A DNA stretch of 64,000 nt from Dermanyssus gallinae (Eukaryota; Arthropoda; Arachnida; Mesostigmata; Dermanyssidae): assembly GCA_003439945.1 (NCBI GenBank), contig QVRM01002189.1, positions 1,268,001 through 1,332,000 of the forward strand, given 5' to 3'. How positions within the stretch are numbered: the stretch's first letter is position 1; each line of letters begins with the position of its first letter. Shown here piece by piece: positions 37,584-50,824 of the stretch. The notes beneath the pieces were generated by a model, which saw only the letters and a list, made by a program, of their open reading frames with translations, made no database searches and was not told where the DNA came from. The position numbers were made by a program, and so were the translations under genes.

Positions 37584-40500
37584 CACGTACACAATCAAGT
37601 CAAAGCTAATTATATATCAATATTTTGAAGACAGCTTGTCGTTCTCATGAATGAAAGAAGTTCTAGCAACCTCAATCGTTGATTTTGCTTGAATTGAGAC
37701 AGGTTGAAGCATGAAAAGATAATATGGTCGATTCACACATTTTCACATTTTACAAATATTGTTTACGTGCAATAGCGGTTCCTCTGTGAGTAAACCTCAA
37801 CTCTGAAATACAATTGAAATTGAATTGCAATTGCACTGGAATAGAGAATTTCGATTGACGTTGAACCGCAAATCCGATGTCCTGTGGTTTGTTATTCCTG
37901 CTGTCAGCTTTATGAACGTCGATAAAGTCGTGGCAGTCTCTGCAAACAGCTGTGTGTTTTTCAAACTTTCCTAAATACAAGTAAACTCAACCCAAGTAGT
38001 ACCCGTACGGCCCACAGGCAACAGGAAGCACTCGATTACGTCTGTCAAACTACATATCAGGCTATTGTCCTTCAAAAATGCAGCCACAGCATAACGTTAT
38101 GACTTACTTACTTTCTCTCGCTTGCGGCCGGAAATCCCCTCATAACCTTTACATTACATGTTGTGTTTGTATCACTTAACAGCTAGCAAAGGAGTACAAT
38201 ACGACATATGGTATCCTGCAATACAACAGTAGCTTCGACTGGCACTGATCGGCGCTTGCCGGGAATTGTAAGCCATGATACTGCGCAAGCACTCTTTAAA
38301 TTTAGATCCGTCTTAGAACTTGGTTTATCGACAAATCGACATTCTAACACGTTTCCGCGTCGTGCCGGTCGTATCGGCACATGAAAGCAATGCGGAGCCC
38401 TAATTGTTCCCCTGAGATAAACTTTCGGCTAGGTGCCAAACGTGTTGGGCCCTTGGGTTAGTTCAAGATCGGCCGTCCATGACCGACATTCCATAAATCT
38501 TCGTTAAAGCAACCGTTACACCCAGTGTAGTGTAGAATAGGGAGGTGTTCGTCGCTAGCGTCAAATTGAATAAGCAGAATTGCTGAGGGATCGCTGAGGG
38601 ATAAATAGTGTGTATGTAGGGCAGAGCAGAGACAAGTAGCCAGAAGTGGCAGAAAGTCTTGTTGTGAAATCGAAGCAATTCGGCCTGCCGTCTGTTGATT
38701 ACTCCTTCTATCCGGACTAAGCGCCAATCGGACTAATGCAGTCCTACATTTGCTTGTAATTGCTTTAATATTCTGGAGAGCGAACTTTGTTGACGGTGAT
38801 GCATTCGATACTTAGAGCACTATTCATTCATCATTCACATCACAACGATTCAACGTAACTTGAACGCGCATACTGCAGCGTGGGTTCATATCCCAGTTTT
38901 ACCGTTGTATAATAAATAGTTCTATGTGAATACGCAAACATGCCATGGGCGGGAAAAGTCCGGGTCTGTACGATATCTTCGGTGGCAATCCACCAACTAC
39001 CATTCTTCTTTTCGTTGAACGGTTATTAAGTGTACAGATATTTAGTCATTGGCTGAGATTTTGAAGAATTATAGTTCTATTTGTGTCGTGGTCTTCGGGT
39101 AAGCAGGTTTTACTGGTTGCCAATATGTCGGGCGTTTAGATATTGCTGGTTAGGTCCGCTTAAAGTGGATCGCTAGATAACGCTCTATTATATAGTTACG
39201 AACATTAATTGTTCAGGGTACAGCGATAACTCGTTACTGAACACGGCAGCATAATATTTTTTGTAGTCGATCGTACAGGAAAAGTAAAAAGGATCGGTGC
39301 ACCTGGACTACAACGGCCTTATCCTAAATTGCAGTTGGTTAGTAAGTGATTCATTAAAAATCGTCTTTATAAGAAGCCCACATTAGAAGGCCCAGAAAAC
39401 AGTCCTACGGACTGTGGGCCGCCAACATTATCAACACAGGACAACGATATACGTGGTCATTTGTATTTTGGTATTGTATTTTTAACTGACTGAAAAAAAA
39501 AATTAGAAATAAGTGGCTGGTATAAGTGAATTAGCATAAGTACACCTATTTGGGATCAAGGGCGAGTGTTTGTGGGCCGCATACGTCACTGGCTAAAAAA
39601 AGAAGCTGCTTACTTTAAAAAAAAACTGAAGATTTCGCTGCAAATATGTTGAACATGTGATTCTCAAGTCGTGATGTGACAGACGTCTACAAATTCCGGG
39701 GAGAGCGTTTGATTTTGGGAATTATTTGCCTGTTTTTATCTCGCTGGTCTAGACCCGTTTATTCCGTTTCTCTAGTGACAAGAGACCCATTCGGGTTTCT
39801 TCAGACAATACGCTTCATCATTGGTGGAAGTAAATCATGTTATACCCCTGTTTCTATACGTGATACGATGCGGAAGGGGCGGGAGAGGATGCATGTACGA
39901 TTGGAGTAACGATGTTTGGATGGAAACACAGCCGATTCGTTTGTCTACTTCCTAAAACTCGGCAAATTGGAACTTGCATGTAATTGTACAAGACATATGC
40001 TTTCTGTGTTGTAGCACTGTGTTCTGTGTGAGCTGCACCAAGCGGCCTAGGACGGCAGCGAACGTATAGACGCGGATGCTGTACACATTTTGACTATGTG
40101 GGCCACTTGTCTGAGGGCTTAGATTCGCGGCGGTGGCGGCGGCGGCTTACATTGCTATACAATCTCATGGTGTTTGTGCGATAACCAGTCCATGAAGGCG
40201 GGCAAGCAGATGGTCAATGCTTATGCCAACCGCATAACATATCTCTCTATGAATTGGACGGCGCAATCCTCGCTGTCAGCGTCTGTCTCAGCGAATGCGA
40301 GGTCGTGCCAACTGGAAGCAAAGCAGAGCTGCCGCTGCCGCTACTTGGGTGTGCTTTTGACGGAGAATTGCGGGCGGCCGGTGGCGTTTCCCATTGCGTT
40401 GCAGACGGCGCTGAACTCCGGTGGGAGGTGGACGACTAACCAAACATCGTTTGCATCTTAATTTGGCGGCCACAGCCACCCATCCACACACATGTACGTA

Positions 40501-40963
40501 CACACCCTAGTTACCAGACACGCATTGCGTGTCCATAGAGCCGGGGGAGGCGTGGGGGAGGGCACTCATTGAAGCTAAAAGGACGCCTCTCTACCTCTCT
40601 CCCCTCATTCCCTCTTTCGTTCTCTCTCTCTTTCTTTCTCTTTCAATTCTTATTCATGCTCATTCAGCTCCGACGTTCAGCTCTGGCGTGTGTGTGTATG
40701 CGACTGGTGCAAACGCACGTTTTCACTCGTGCCCATTTCTCTTATGCCCAGCGGGTAAACGTTACCGCTTATGATGCGTACGGTACGTGCATCGCTTAAA
40801 GGTGTTTAGGAATGCATGCCAGCGAAAAATCGGTCATATATACACACAACGAAATTTGGCAGATGCATATATATATATGAAGGACCCAAAATTAGCTTAT
40901 TAGAACATTGCCCTTTGATAATTTTTTCGAACTGCTATTTTTGTTTTGAGGGACACTATTATA

Positions 40964-40985
40964 AATATATATATATATATATATA
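40964..40985. repeat. (TA)n microsatellite
   Basis: 22 bases. Confidence 0.85.
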
Positions 40986-42244
40986 ACACGTTGCGTTATT
41001 CACAAGTAAGTTAAGTGCCGTGAGCATCGTCGACTTTGTTGTGGAAGGTCTCGCAAATGCGTTATGCACTTGCGCTGCTGGCAGCTAGCAGCAGCCGGAC
41101 TCGCACCCACACTAAACCGATGTGGTTCCCACCACCCCAAGGTCCGGGATTGCATCGGCAATATTTCGACAATTGTCGACCTTGTCGGCAAGTGAACGGC
41201 CCGAAGCGGAAAGTTAGCTTGAGAAGCTCTGCCCGTGCCTGGAAAAAGTAGCCTGCGGCGGAGCACAGCCGCCGTCTTCTATTTGAGCTGTAGCTTACCT
41301 GGAGCTGATTGTCTTGCACGACCATCGCTTGGCTCAATGCTGCTTCTACTCTCTGTTTTCTGGCGGCGCAAATCTACGCGCATATGGAGAGGAAATTGTC
41401 AAACAGAAGCTCAACGCGCAATGCCACAAGCTTTTTCCGCAAGCTTTCAGGCGAGGTTACACAACTTTGTGATGATCACGGCAGACCACACCAACATTAA
41501 TAGCAACAACAGCGACGACGACGCCGCCAAAGAACAACGAGAATGGTAATTTTAAGGACCACGACGACGACATAAACGGCGGATGGTGGAACCGCAGCAC
41601 TGGTGGCCCTAGTGGTGCTGATACGAATATAACATAACAGACGGGAAGAACAGGCTCCGCGTTTACGGACTACGGTCTACGACACGCAAGAGAGTGAGGC
41701 AGTAATGCAGCCACTCAAGAAGCTGGCCGAGGACGGTGGCTGAGGATGCTGGTCAGTTAGGCCGAGGCCGCCCGACGGTCGACTTGACCGGATGCCTCCT
41801 ACTCATGCTGCTCTCGAGCTTGTTGTTTGCCAGCAGCAGCAGTAGCACTGCTGCCACCACCGCCGCCGCCGCTCGCAAGTTGCTTGTTTCATTAAGGAGA
41901 TGAATGTTTTTAGGGCTTTTTGCGCCTCCTCCTTCTCCTCCGCTGCGCCCCCGACAAACCCGTCGAGCCGGTGGTCGCCGGGCCGTAACCCTACGTTTAC
42001 TGCTGCTGCAGTTACTGATGATGCTGATGCTGCTGCCTGTTGTTAGTGAGTCAACGCGCGCGCTTCGCTTGGTCTCGGCGTCCAGCAAGCGTTCGTACCA
42101 CGACGAACCGCCACTCCCTCTTAAACCCCCCCCCCCTCCACCACTCTGATACCCCAATCGAACCACCGTTAACTGCGCCGCAGTTTCTTTTGCTGCTAGT
42201 GCAGATTTTGTGGAACTGTCGTTGCGGATGAGTTCCTCAAGTAG

Positions 42245-42302
42245 ATGTTACAACAACAACATCAACAAGAACAACAACAACATCAACAAGAACAACAACA
42301 AC
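42245..42302. repeat. Higher-order CAA/CATCAA repeat
   Basis: A 24-base unit (acaacaacaacatcaacaag with flanking aac) occurs twice, with a partial third copy. Confidence 0.8.
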
Positions 42303-42779
42303 AGCTAGTATTCTAGCACTACTAACTTTTTCGGGCTGACTCTTAGCAACATTTAACAGCGTCGACACAGAGCGACGTCGCTCTCGCATTGCCTCATAAG
42401 ACGGACCTCGTAATAAACACACCTGTTCAATGGTGAGGGGATCGAACCCGTACACCATTTGTGTCTCTCCCGGTCGCAAGGCGCACGCGAATCACGCCAC
42501 TGGCCACTAATACTACTCCTCCTTCTCTTCCTACTACGACGTCTCCTCTTCCTCCTCCTCCTTCTCCTACTACTAGTACAAGTAGTACTATTACTTCTCG
42601 CAGTACTACTACTGCTACTGCTCGATCCGTAGTTGCGCGGAAAACATTTGGGCCTTTGCCGCCCGCAAATAGCCGCCCCAGCCACCACCACTGCCGCAGT
42701 AACCAAGCTGTAGCAGCAACAGTAGCATGGTCCGTCCAGCTAGCCCGCATCATCAGAGTCATCCGCATGGACGCCACTA

Positions 42780-42850
42780 GCCATGGCCATGGTCATGACC
42801 ACCATCATCACCACCACCACCACTGCAGCGGTAACGACGACGACGACAAC
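42780..42850. repeat. CAC/ACG triplet-rich stretch
   Basis: CATCAC and CACCAC repeats, then (GAC)n. A frame through it gives His or Thr runs. Confidence 0.7.
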
Positions 42851-43254
42851 CACGACGTGCCGCCCTGATTTTTCCCTGCGTTCATCACCCAGCAGCAGCA
42901 GCAGCAGCAGACGACACGCAGACGCAGTAAGCACCGGTTGGCCGGCCGGTGGGTCGGTTGAGGGTCTCGTTTGGATCGGCCGACCAGCCAAGCAACTGTT
43001 TAACGCTGCATTCGTCGTTGGTTGTTTGGCTGCCACACAGCCGTCGCGTTTCTGCTTCTGCTGCTGCTGTTTCTGCTTCTTGTGCTACTGCTCGGTTGCC
43101 GCCAACGGTCGTCGATGCCATCGCACGGAACTTTTCCTCATCATAGCCTTAATCTGCCCACTTACGTATGCGCAGGAAGAATACGCAATTGAGGGGAGGG
43201 ATGGATCGCAGATAGGGGGAGGGGTCGAATCTGCCTTTTTATGTTCACCTCCCT

Positions 43255-43335
43255 ACATCTCTCTCTCTTTCCCCCACTCTCTATTCCTCCCTCTCTCTCC
43301 CTAACCTCTATTCCTCTCTATTCCCCTCTCTCTCG
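43255..43335. repeat. Polypyrimidine (CT/CCT) tract
   Basis: Long run of C and T with few purines on the plus strand. Confidence 0.8.
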
Positions 43336-43878
43336 GCATTCATTTATCTAACTGTCTATCTGTCGTCTGCCAATAATACTGCGTCTATCTCTGCTCCTTG
43401 CCGCCTATTCCGCTCCAACGCGACGGATCGACCGTCGGCCCGGCGCTATAGGTAAGCGTGCGGTACTCACCAAAAAGTGGTGTCGCTGAAACCCCGGCAC
43501 GGAAGAATCAGGACGCGAACGGGGTTCCTGCAAACGGGAAAAACAAACTTGGCTCACAAAGGCGAGAGAGAGAGCGAGGAGCAAAGACAGAGAATATCAA
43601 ATCAAGACATAAACAATCAGGAACACGTAGAGAGAAAAAGAGGAAATAGAAAGTGTGAAATAAGGATCTCTAAACGAATGAGCAGGAGAGCGTCAGAGAC
43701 AAAGCGAAAAGCATAGACTACGGCAGGGAAACCACATAACGAGGTCATCGAATTGCTAGAGCGCCTCCTTCGAAGCACTGTGAAGAAAAACTGTGCCATC
43801 CTTGCAGACGACCCACAAATAGGTCTTAATGGTTGGAGCTAAAACTAAATATAGTGAGCCGATTTACTTTATTTACTA

Positions 43879-43881
<3 letters not shown>

Positions 43882-43935
<54 letters not shown>
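43882..43935. repeat. (TA)n microsatellite
   Basis: 54 bases inside unit A; not present at the matching place in unit B. Confidence 0.95.
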
Positions 43936-43938
<3 letters not shown>

Positions 43939-44565
43939 GTCACTTCTACGGAGGAGGATTTCTGTAGGGGAATTGCACATCGTGCTAGGCAGAAAGTAGA
44001 GCCTCCATAACCTAAAGTGTCCGTTTCATAACAAACGCTGATTTAACGTTGTTCCGTTTTCTAACTGATATTGCACGACGGTAGCTTTCCAAGCGAACCA
44101 TACTCATTTATTAGATATATACTTTGGCTATGACAAAGTTCCCACAACTCTAGAAGGTTTCTCATTGTCTCTATAGTTTAGAAAGGTAGCAAATATGTGT
44201 CGAGATAAGTACATATCAAACGTCGTTGGCCACAAGCAACAGCAGAAATACAAATGTATTCGCTTCGTCAAGTTTTGGCACGCTTGATAAGTCAGAACAA
44301 TGATTGTGTGTTCCCGCTTGTCACATAAGGCCTGAGTCAACAGTTCAATTTGCCAGCACTTGTGGCACTCCTATAGTCCTTTATTGTGATTACACCGTTT
44401 TTACTTCATTGTTCCGTCGCAAATTGTTAGATTATTATTTCTATGACTATCATAGATTAATAAGCTTGGGTTGCTAAACATAGGTTTGGACGCAAATCTT
44501 TATATATTTGCGATGAGACATTAAAGCCTGGTTAATTCCGCAGCTCGATGACTATACGTAGAATT

Positions 44566-44571
44566 TTTATT
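44566..44571 (-). other. Polyadenylation signal of copy A
   Basis: AATAAA on the minus strand, about 218 bases past the TAG of copy A. The same signal is found at the equivalent place in copy B, which favours a real 3' end. Confidence 0.6.
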
Positions 44572-44788
44572 CGTTTCTTCTACGTACGATGCAGGTTATG
44601 AAATGCCAATAGATTCGGGTGATGCCCAGCGTACGAAACGTGTGATAGTATATATGTGTATATATATATACCGTAGCCCAGGTAGCCACTACTCTTTACA
44701 TTGTAGCATCACCAGGTCGTTTATAGAAGATCGCCTTGGAAAATGCCAACGAACACACGGCCTTTTTCCGTGAACCTCAAGCAGTAGC

Positions 44789-45818
44789 CTATTTCGAGTC
44801 ACGCTGAACCTGTCCGTTGACAATTCTCCTTATAAGCTTTTCGCCGACAAACTCTTCGACTTGCTCCTTGTTATCTGCAAAATAATGCTCAGTTAAAATT
44901 GCATAAATCTCGTGCAAGCATGATGTACTGTCTTTGTCCTGTCCCATTAGTTTTGCCGGTTTATCTATCTCCCGTTTCGATATATACAAGGTGTTCCGTC
45001 CAAATTAGCGCGTAATTTATTGTTCCTTTTGGAACCCAACTTTAAATTAAAACAGATATTTTTATACAAATTTATGTGCAGGTCGACAAGGGAACTCCTG
45101 TTGAATTTTTCTATTCAATATGGTCCCCATTCGCGCGTTTGCAATTTGGGTTCTAAACCGCGTCCGTGAGTGCCCATACAGTCCTTGAACGCTTCCTTAG
45201 TAGCGTAGAGAGCTAGTTTATGTTAGCATATTGCGACTTGTTAGACTCTCACTTAATCACGCCCAATACATGGTAGTCCAACGGATTCAAATCGGAGCTG
45301 TCTGGCAAGAAGAAACGAAGACACGACGGCTTACTGCTTCGTGCTTGAGAAAAGGGAGGGGCAAGTTGGCACCGACCAAGTCTATCGGCTTCCCCGACCT
45401 CGGAAATTGTTTGTTTGAGTTTTATGACATAGGAATTGTACATGAGGTCTTCGCGAAGCAATCCTGCGAATAGTCGTTAGGACATAATAAATTCGCGCGC
45501 AAGATTGAAGATTGCTGCGCACTCTGTCGTGAATCTTCCGCGTTACTATGTAGGAACCTAGTTCGGTGTTTTCTGTAATCGCGTAATCGGCTGCGATCCG
45601 CTGAGCTGTTTGCAGAGTGATAACATGGGAATTCGCAACCTTGGCGCAGGTCCGACCGGCCCGAAGGGTACAGTAATTGCTGTTTTTGTTGATATTCCGA
45701 AGATGAGGGATCATCTCCTGCTATGGTTGGCAAGTGTTCGTGCTCTACTGAAAATGAGCTTTCATCTGCTACCCATTAACTATACGAGCGGATCCCTAAT
45801 ACGAAGGGGATTTAAAAG

Positions 45819-45903
<85 letters not shown>

Positions 45904-47493
45904 AGAGATACGCGGCCATACCCGACATAAAGCAAATATAGACAAGACTGAATATTTGTGGGTTTGTGAGCCCCACACTATGCATCATGCACTATGATAT
46001 TACCAATAAATCTCTACAAAAAATTAAGACATTATAATTTCTCAATGCTCTGCTCTCTCAATTGCAGCATTTGACCTGCATTGCGTCAACGGACACATAG
46101 GTGACATGCAATACTCTTCAAAAAGTATCTCAGTGAAAGCGCTACAACTCTACAAGCATGCACAGAGTCATACGTAGATCTGTTGTTCGCTCTGTGGTCT
46201 TAATTAACTATGAACGATTTATTTGTCGTTCATACAGTTCGCATCTTTGCAGGCTCGTGATACTCTCTAAAGATGTGGTGGTCTGTATCCATCGTATCGT
46301 AAACGCAAACGCTTGCCTCTGTATTGTTGTTATCCGCATTGGAATCCGATTCGACGCTTGCGATTCACTACTGTTCAGATACGAGCGAGTCGGTGTGTTT
46401 GACCGAGGTTGAACGGTATAAACGACAGAAACGCCCAACTAGTTTCACATGCCTCAATAATTGCCAATTAATGATTCCCTCAGACCGATCACGGTCTGAA
46501 CACCGAACACGGTACGCAAAGCGCTTAGAAAAGTTTCCTATTGCGTATCAGATCGTCGCCGTTAGCGTGACAAATGCAGAAAATTTCGGCGCAGACGCCA
46601 GTTTTGACACAGTCTGCCCCCCAGTGAACAACAAGCTGTGCTAATGTATGTGCGTACGTTTTTTATTTTCGCCCTTAGTTGACATGGCAGATTCCGCATT
46701 CTGTGCACAAATGCTTCGCAAAAAAATCGCGCTCTATGTAACAAACCTAAAACTCATGGACATGACTTAATTGACTTCTTTTATGCGGTGTTTAAATTTT
46801 CTAAACTCCCCAAGAGACTAAAAAGAACATTAAACAAGTTTAATATATTTACGTCTTTGCGCGTAAACAAACGTTAACAAGTATTATGGCAAAACGGAAA
46901 CTGATCCAGTCAAAGAACCCAATTGTTCTGAATACACGTTAATATTAATGGATATGCGTAAAGGTTCTACATTAGAGGTGTCTGTTTTTCTCTCGATGGG
47001 CAGGCGTCGGACCTAAGAAATAATCAATTATTACGAAACTAAGACTGCTAGCTGTTATCCTCGTTTCTCTACGGTAATCGGCGTCTTACCCGACACGCCT
47101 GCATAGGCTTCACGCCTCTACCGGTATTCCTGTGTTCCTTATCGGCTCATCGTCCGACTAAAGGGAACCGAGAAGGTCGTTCCAGAGGAAGTCAATTGTT
47201 CACTACATGATTACCTTGATCGATTCGCCCTTGTTGCGAGGGGTACTAGAGCAATCTAATCAAAGTGTATGTACACAAAAGCAAAATCATAGTACCTTCA
47301 AGTAACACCTTCGTTGTTCTGAGCGGCCCTTTAGCCTCCGTAATTTTCACATCGACCTCCCTGTAAAATCGTTTCTCCTGAGATGCCACAATATACCTGT
47401 AATACAACAAACGCATCACATATAAAGATTATAGCTAAGCAATAGCACCCTGCTACAGACAGATCATCAACGCGCTAAAATGCTCGATTATTC

Positions 47494-47526
<33 letters not shown>

Positions 47527-48377
47527 AAAGCCCGCATTGCCATGTGTATCTTAAGTTTTGCCAAGCAAACATGTATCTAGAATGCAATGCGAACATTACT
47601 AAAAACAAGTGTTATCATGTCAAGGCTAATTTTCTGTTAAGATTACGCACATACACACACCTAATATTTTATTAGGATTAAGCTAGACGAATGAGCAACT
47701 CAAAAAGTAGGTCTTCGGCATCTACCCACAATATGCCGCTGAGACATGTCTCAGCTTAAATATTAATATTAAATCAAAATACTGTAACAAATTAGCGATG
47801 TGCGGCGGTATATTCCCGTCTATCCATACTCCATTCATATAACATATCACAACATAATATCCATATAGTGATTTATTTATATAACTTGTTAGCACTTTGG
47901 AGAGGACAATTGTCTTCGCGCGAACGTGTGATCACGGGTTCTCTAACCCAGGCTTAGCCCAGTTCAACAATGTGCCCCAAACAGACGTTATATATAGACG
48001 AGTATAAAGTTAGATTATATAATTAGATACGTCCTTTTATAACTGATCGTATTAAAGGGTGTGAAGGATTAGGCAGTCAAGCTCGGGCTGAGCCTAGCGA
48101 GCTGACCAAACCTGCCATCTTCGTTCTTACCGCATTTTCTTCGTTCTTACCGCATTTTGTCGTGATAAACCTTCGTCTTAATGATGTACGTGCCTGGACC
48201 TTCTACGCGAAGAGAACCGCGACCCTTCTGGTTGCTGCCCTGCTGAATGATGATCTCGACTTTAGGAGGACGGTCGGTTGCAGACGTCGGTAGTGCCGGC
48301 GCGGCCAATTTCGGATCATGTGTTTTGACGTCCGCTTCTTTCGGGGCTATTTTGACGCCACTCGTGCCCGGTGGCAT
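44789..48377 (-). CDS. Small three-exon gene of unknown family, tandem copy A
   Basis: Coding exons on the minus strand are 48377-48151, 47396-47296 and 44874-44789, giving 414 nt or 137 residues plus TAG. Donors are CG|GTAAGA and AAG|GTACTA; acceptors are ttacag|GT and tttgcag|AT. Phases 2 and 1 join in frame. The ATG at 48377 follows an in-frame TGA, which supports this start. Residues 1-35 are Pro/Ala-rich and poorly conserved between copies. From [13 protein letters not shown] onward (about 35-137) the two copies are nearly identical. The middle ([21 protein letters not shown], then FYREVDVKI) looks beta-rich, and the end ([20 protein letters not shown]) looks like a charged helix. No signal peptide or membrane span is seen, so it is probably cytosolic or nuclear. 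I do not recognise the family. Intron 2 holds a dead mariner and a long (TA)n tract. Confidence 0.72.
44986..45740 (-). mobile_element. Decayed mariner-type transposon in intron 2 of copy A
   Basis: On the minus strand the frames contain an N-terminal helix-turn-helix relic ([16 protein letters not shown], about 45.57-45.62 kb) and then, with no room for the middle, the C-terminal catalytic block [17 protein letters not shown] near 45.25-45.31 kb. This matches the PDLNPLDY signature of Tc1/mariner transposases. A terminus-like acaaggtgttccgtc after TA lies at about 44986. Several frameshifts and an internal deletion leave it inactive. The same relic is in copy B, so it predates the duplication. 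Confidence 0.7.
45822..45901. repeat. Uninterrupted (TA)40 microsatellite
   Basis: 80 bases of pure TA, next to the lost end of the mariner in intron 2 of copy A. Copy B has about 42 bases (51848-51889) at the matching site. Confidence 0.97.
47494..47521. repeat. (TA)n microsatellite
   Basis: 28 bases in intron 1 of copy A. Confidence 0.9.
48118..48157 (-). repeat. 20-bp tandem duplication across the exon 1 donor of copy A
   Basis: A 20-base unit (cttcgttcttaccgcatttt on the plus strand) occurs twice in a row. It carries the last exon bases and the GTAAGA donor, so two equivalent donors lie 20 bases apart. Copy B has only one. Use of the distal donor would put an in-frame TAA right after the Arg codon. 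Confidence 0.8.
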
Positions 48378-48689
48378 TCTTGGTTTTGGCGCTCCGTTTA
48401 GCGTGTCTTCTCAGGGGTTGTGTACAGCTCACAGAAAATCACTTCGTTGTTGCACCTGTACTATGATTCCTTCTTGCTCCTGTCGTTGAGAGCGGACGTC
48501 CGCTGCAGACGTGGACGGTTTTCTGGACTTTGGTGTTTTGTTTGTGCAGTGCTGTCCCAGTGTTTTCCCTGTGTTTTTGATTTGAAGTAGGCAAGGCTGG
48601 GAAGGACATCTCGAGCAAGGCTGAGTTCGGCGCCAGCCGGCCTCGACCTCGAGTACTAAAGAGGGCACCGGATACAAGCGCAGGAGGGG

Positions 48690-49951
48690 CATATAACGAA
48701 AAACGTCATGCCGGGGGCGGAGGTCAAGGCCTCGAATCTCTCTTTAATATAAGACCGAGTCTTGAAGTCCTGGAGGGCCCCATCAAGACCACTATGGAAC
48801 TGTGTAAGGCCAAAAATACAAAGGTCAGCTAAAGGAAGTCGCCAAAACTCGAACTCGAGATAAGTAAACTTCGAACGGCTGCGGAGGCTCTCAGAGGGGC
48901 ATATCAAACTACGCGTAAAGAAGCCGATGACGAGGTAGGCATACTCCTAAGCGTAATTCCATACAAAGAGATAGGGACGAGGTAAGGACAGAGAAGCCCC
49001 TCAGTTTTCAGACCCTGTCGCGTTTGATGTGCACCAGCATATCCTGAGGCGGCGCAGGTCTAAATCTCATAGACCTATTTTGGCTCCAAATGGCCCTCCG
49101 GCACGACCTTTGTCTCCTGAGGGCATTACCGCTCCTAGACTGGCGAGGGCCCTGTTGGTGGCATCCGTGAAGGCCATTGGCTCTGGTGTCTTCACTGAAT
49201 TGTTCGCACAGTCGCCTGTTGCTTCTACAGGTACTCTAAAAACCTTCGCATAAAAAACCGGCGACCGTACTCTACGCCAAAGAGCCCCGGAAGCCTCTTA
49301 CAGACTCTGTTAAACTCAAGGCGGTCGGCAGACTGCTACACTGTCGAAGCTTCACGCAGACAGGTGTTGACATGTACAACAGCCTTTGTTGTGCGTGTGC
49401 TCGTAAACATGCGAAAAACATCTGCAACGACTTCTGGCGGCTCTCACATAGCAGAGCGGAGCTCTTGCCTCTATTGAACTCTGCAGGATCGGCGCCCTGG
49501 AGAAACAAAGTTCCTTTGCAACTGGTCCAAGGTCTCCCTCGTATGCCTTGGCCATTTAGACGTCGATCAGAGTTCGTTGAGGGAAGGCCAGACATTCGCA
49601 GACGCCTTTAAGTCTGCGGGCATAACTGGCTGAAGAAAACGTGCAAGCCAGAGTAAGGAGAGTGGCGAAAGCCAGAGCGATCTGGTGGTGACTTGCCTCA
49701 CGGAGATCACCTCTGGCACAGGGGCCAAGCTTGTCAAGGAGTCGACTGGTCAGGACATCAGCTCCAAGACGTCGCACGTTTTACATCAGGTGGCACTACT
49801 GAGAAGTAACCCCGTTCCCAGTGAGAGCAAAATTGAGCTGACGCCTTATCAGCAGTTTGTAGTCCTGAGAACATTTCTCGTGAAAGTTAGCAAACTCTAC
49901 CAGAGCCGGACGTCTCGCCGCTGGTATGCGGTGGTAAAGGAAACCCTCTGA
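48690..49951 (+). pseudogene. Broken coding region upstream of copy A
   Basis: Plus-strand frames aligned with those of unit B read as protein only with frameshifts. There is a coiled-coil-like stretch (LEISKLRTAAEALRGAY) near 48.84-48.91 kb. A Pro-rich part (ILAPNGPPARPLSPEG) lies near 49.08-49.13 kb. SLCCACARKHAKN then FWRLSHSRAELLPLL follow at about 49.38-49.47 kb. The last open frame (49685-49951) ends YAVVKETL. Stops and shifts separate these parts. The family is unknown; a processed gene copy or a retroelement ORF1 are both possible. It lies head-to-head with the small three-exon gene. Confidence 0.45.
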
Positions 49952-50617
49952 TTATGTAAAATGAAAATATACACGAGATAGAGAGAGGGGGGGGGAAGCG
50001 AAACAGATAGAGTATGGCAGGAAAACCACATGGATACTACAGTAAGACTGAACCAAAATAATCAAACTGTTTGCATGTCTTCTTGGACGCACAAGAAAAA
50101 TTATGCCATCTCTTGCAGACGGCATAGACAAATAGGCCTTTCGGTTGAAGCTAAAGCTAGATATGGCGAGCTGACTAACGTCATCAGCAGAAGGTAGAGC
50201 CATCATAACCTGTAATGCCCGTTTCATAATGAGCGCTTATTTAACGTTGTTCCGTTCTCTAACTAATATCGCCACGGCAAGTAACGTTCTAAGCGAGCCA
50301 TACTCGTTTATTGGACATACACTTTGGCTATAACATGGTTGCCTCAACTCCAGAACGTTTAATGTTTCTATATTTTAGAAAGGCAAAAAGATGTGTAGAA
50401 ATAGGTTTACATCAAAAGTCGCTGAGCATCAGAAACAGCAGCAGCAGCAATACATGTAGTATTACGTATATGTTTATACGTGTGATGTATGCAATTATCA
50501 ATCGTAAAGCTGTTACGGATTAATTAGCTTAGATTTTGATGTAATACTTTATATATTTGCGATGATAGATTAAAGTCGGGTTAAATCCGCAGCTCGATGA
50601 CTGGCTAGACGTAGAAT

Positions 50618-50623
50618 TTTATT
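50618..50623 (-). other. Polyadenylation signal of copy B
   Basis: AATAAA on the minus strand, about 202 bases past the TGA of copy B, in sequence aligned with the copy A signal. Confidence 0.6.
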
Positions 50624-50824
50624 TGTTTCCCCTACGTGCGATGCAGGTTATGAAATGCCGCTAGATTGGGGTGAGGCCCAGCGTACGAACCGTGCGGTAT
50701 ATATTATATATATGTCTCGTGGCCCAGGTAGCCACGACTCTTCACTCTGTGGCAGCCCCAGGGTGTCTAGATAACATCGCCTTGGAAGAGCATCATTCCT
50801 TGAGACGGCCACATTCCTTGAACC

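Larger units (their letters stand above)
37584..43702. other. No confident gene
   Basis: AT-rich to 40 kb, then GC- and triplet-rich. A Leu/Met-rich frame at 41904-42149 (plus) could be a secreted peptide. A minus-strand ATG near 41.32 kb is followed after nine codons by a CAG|GTAAGC donor. Neither is strong. Confidence 0.4.
43703..49996. repeat. Tandem segmental duplication, unit A
   Basis: From about 43703 (aagcgaaaagcatagac) this stretch aligns in the same orientation with sequence starting near 49997 (aagcgaaacagatagag). Matches continue through the 3' flank, exon 3, the mariner relic, exon 2, exon 1 and the upstream broken frame. Sample matches: 44985/51037, 46206/52019, 47040/52640 and 48147/56265. 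The changing offset shows insertions in the second unit. Edges are estimated by eye. Confidence 0.85.

Noticed and set aside
42428..42462. Possible tRNA T-arm (ggatcgaaccc)
   Set aside because: Only three stem pairs form, and no anticodon or acceptor stem fits.
42783..43304. 173-codon frame with a hydrophobic, Cys/Phe-rich part
   Set aside because: Begins in CAC/ACG triplets and ends in a CT-rich tract; the hydrophobic part comes from a CTG/TTC-rich repeat.
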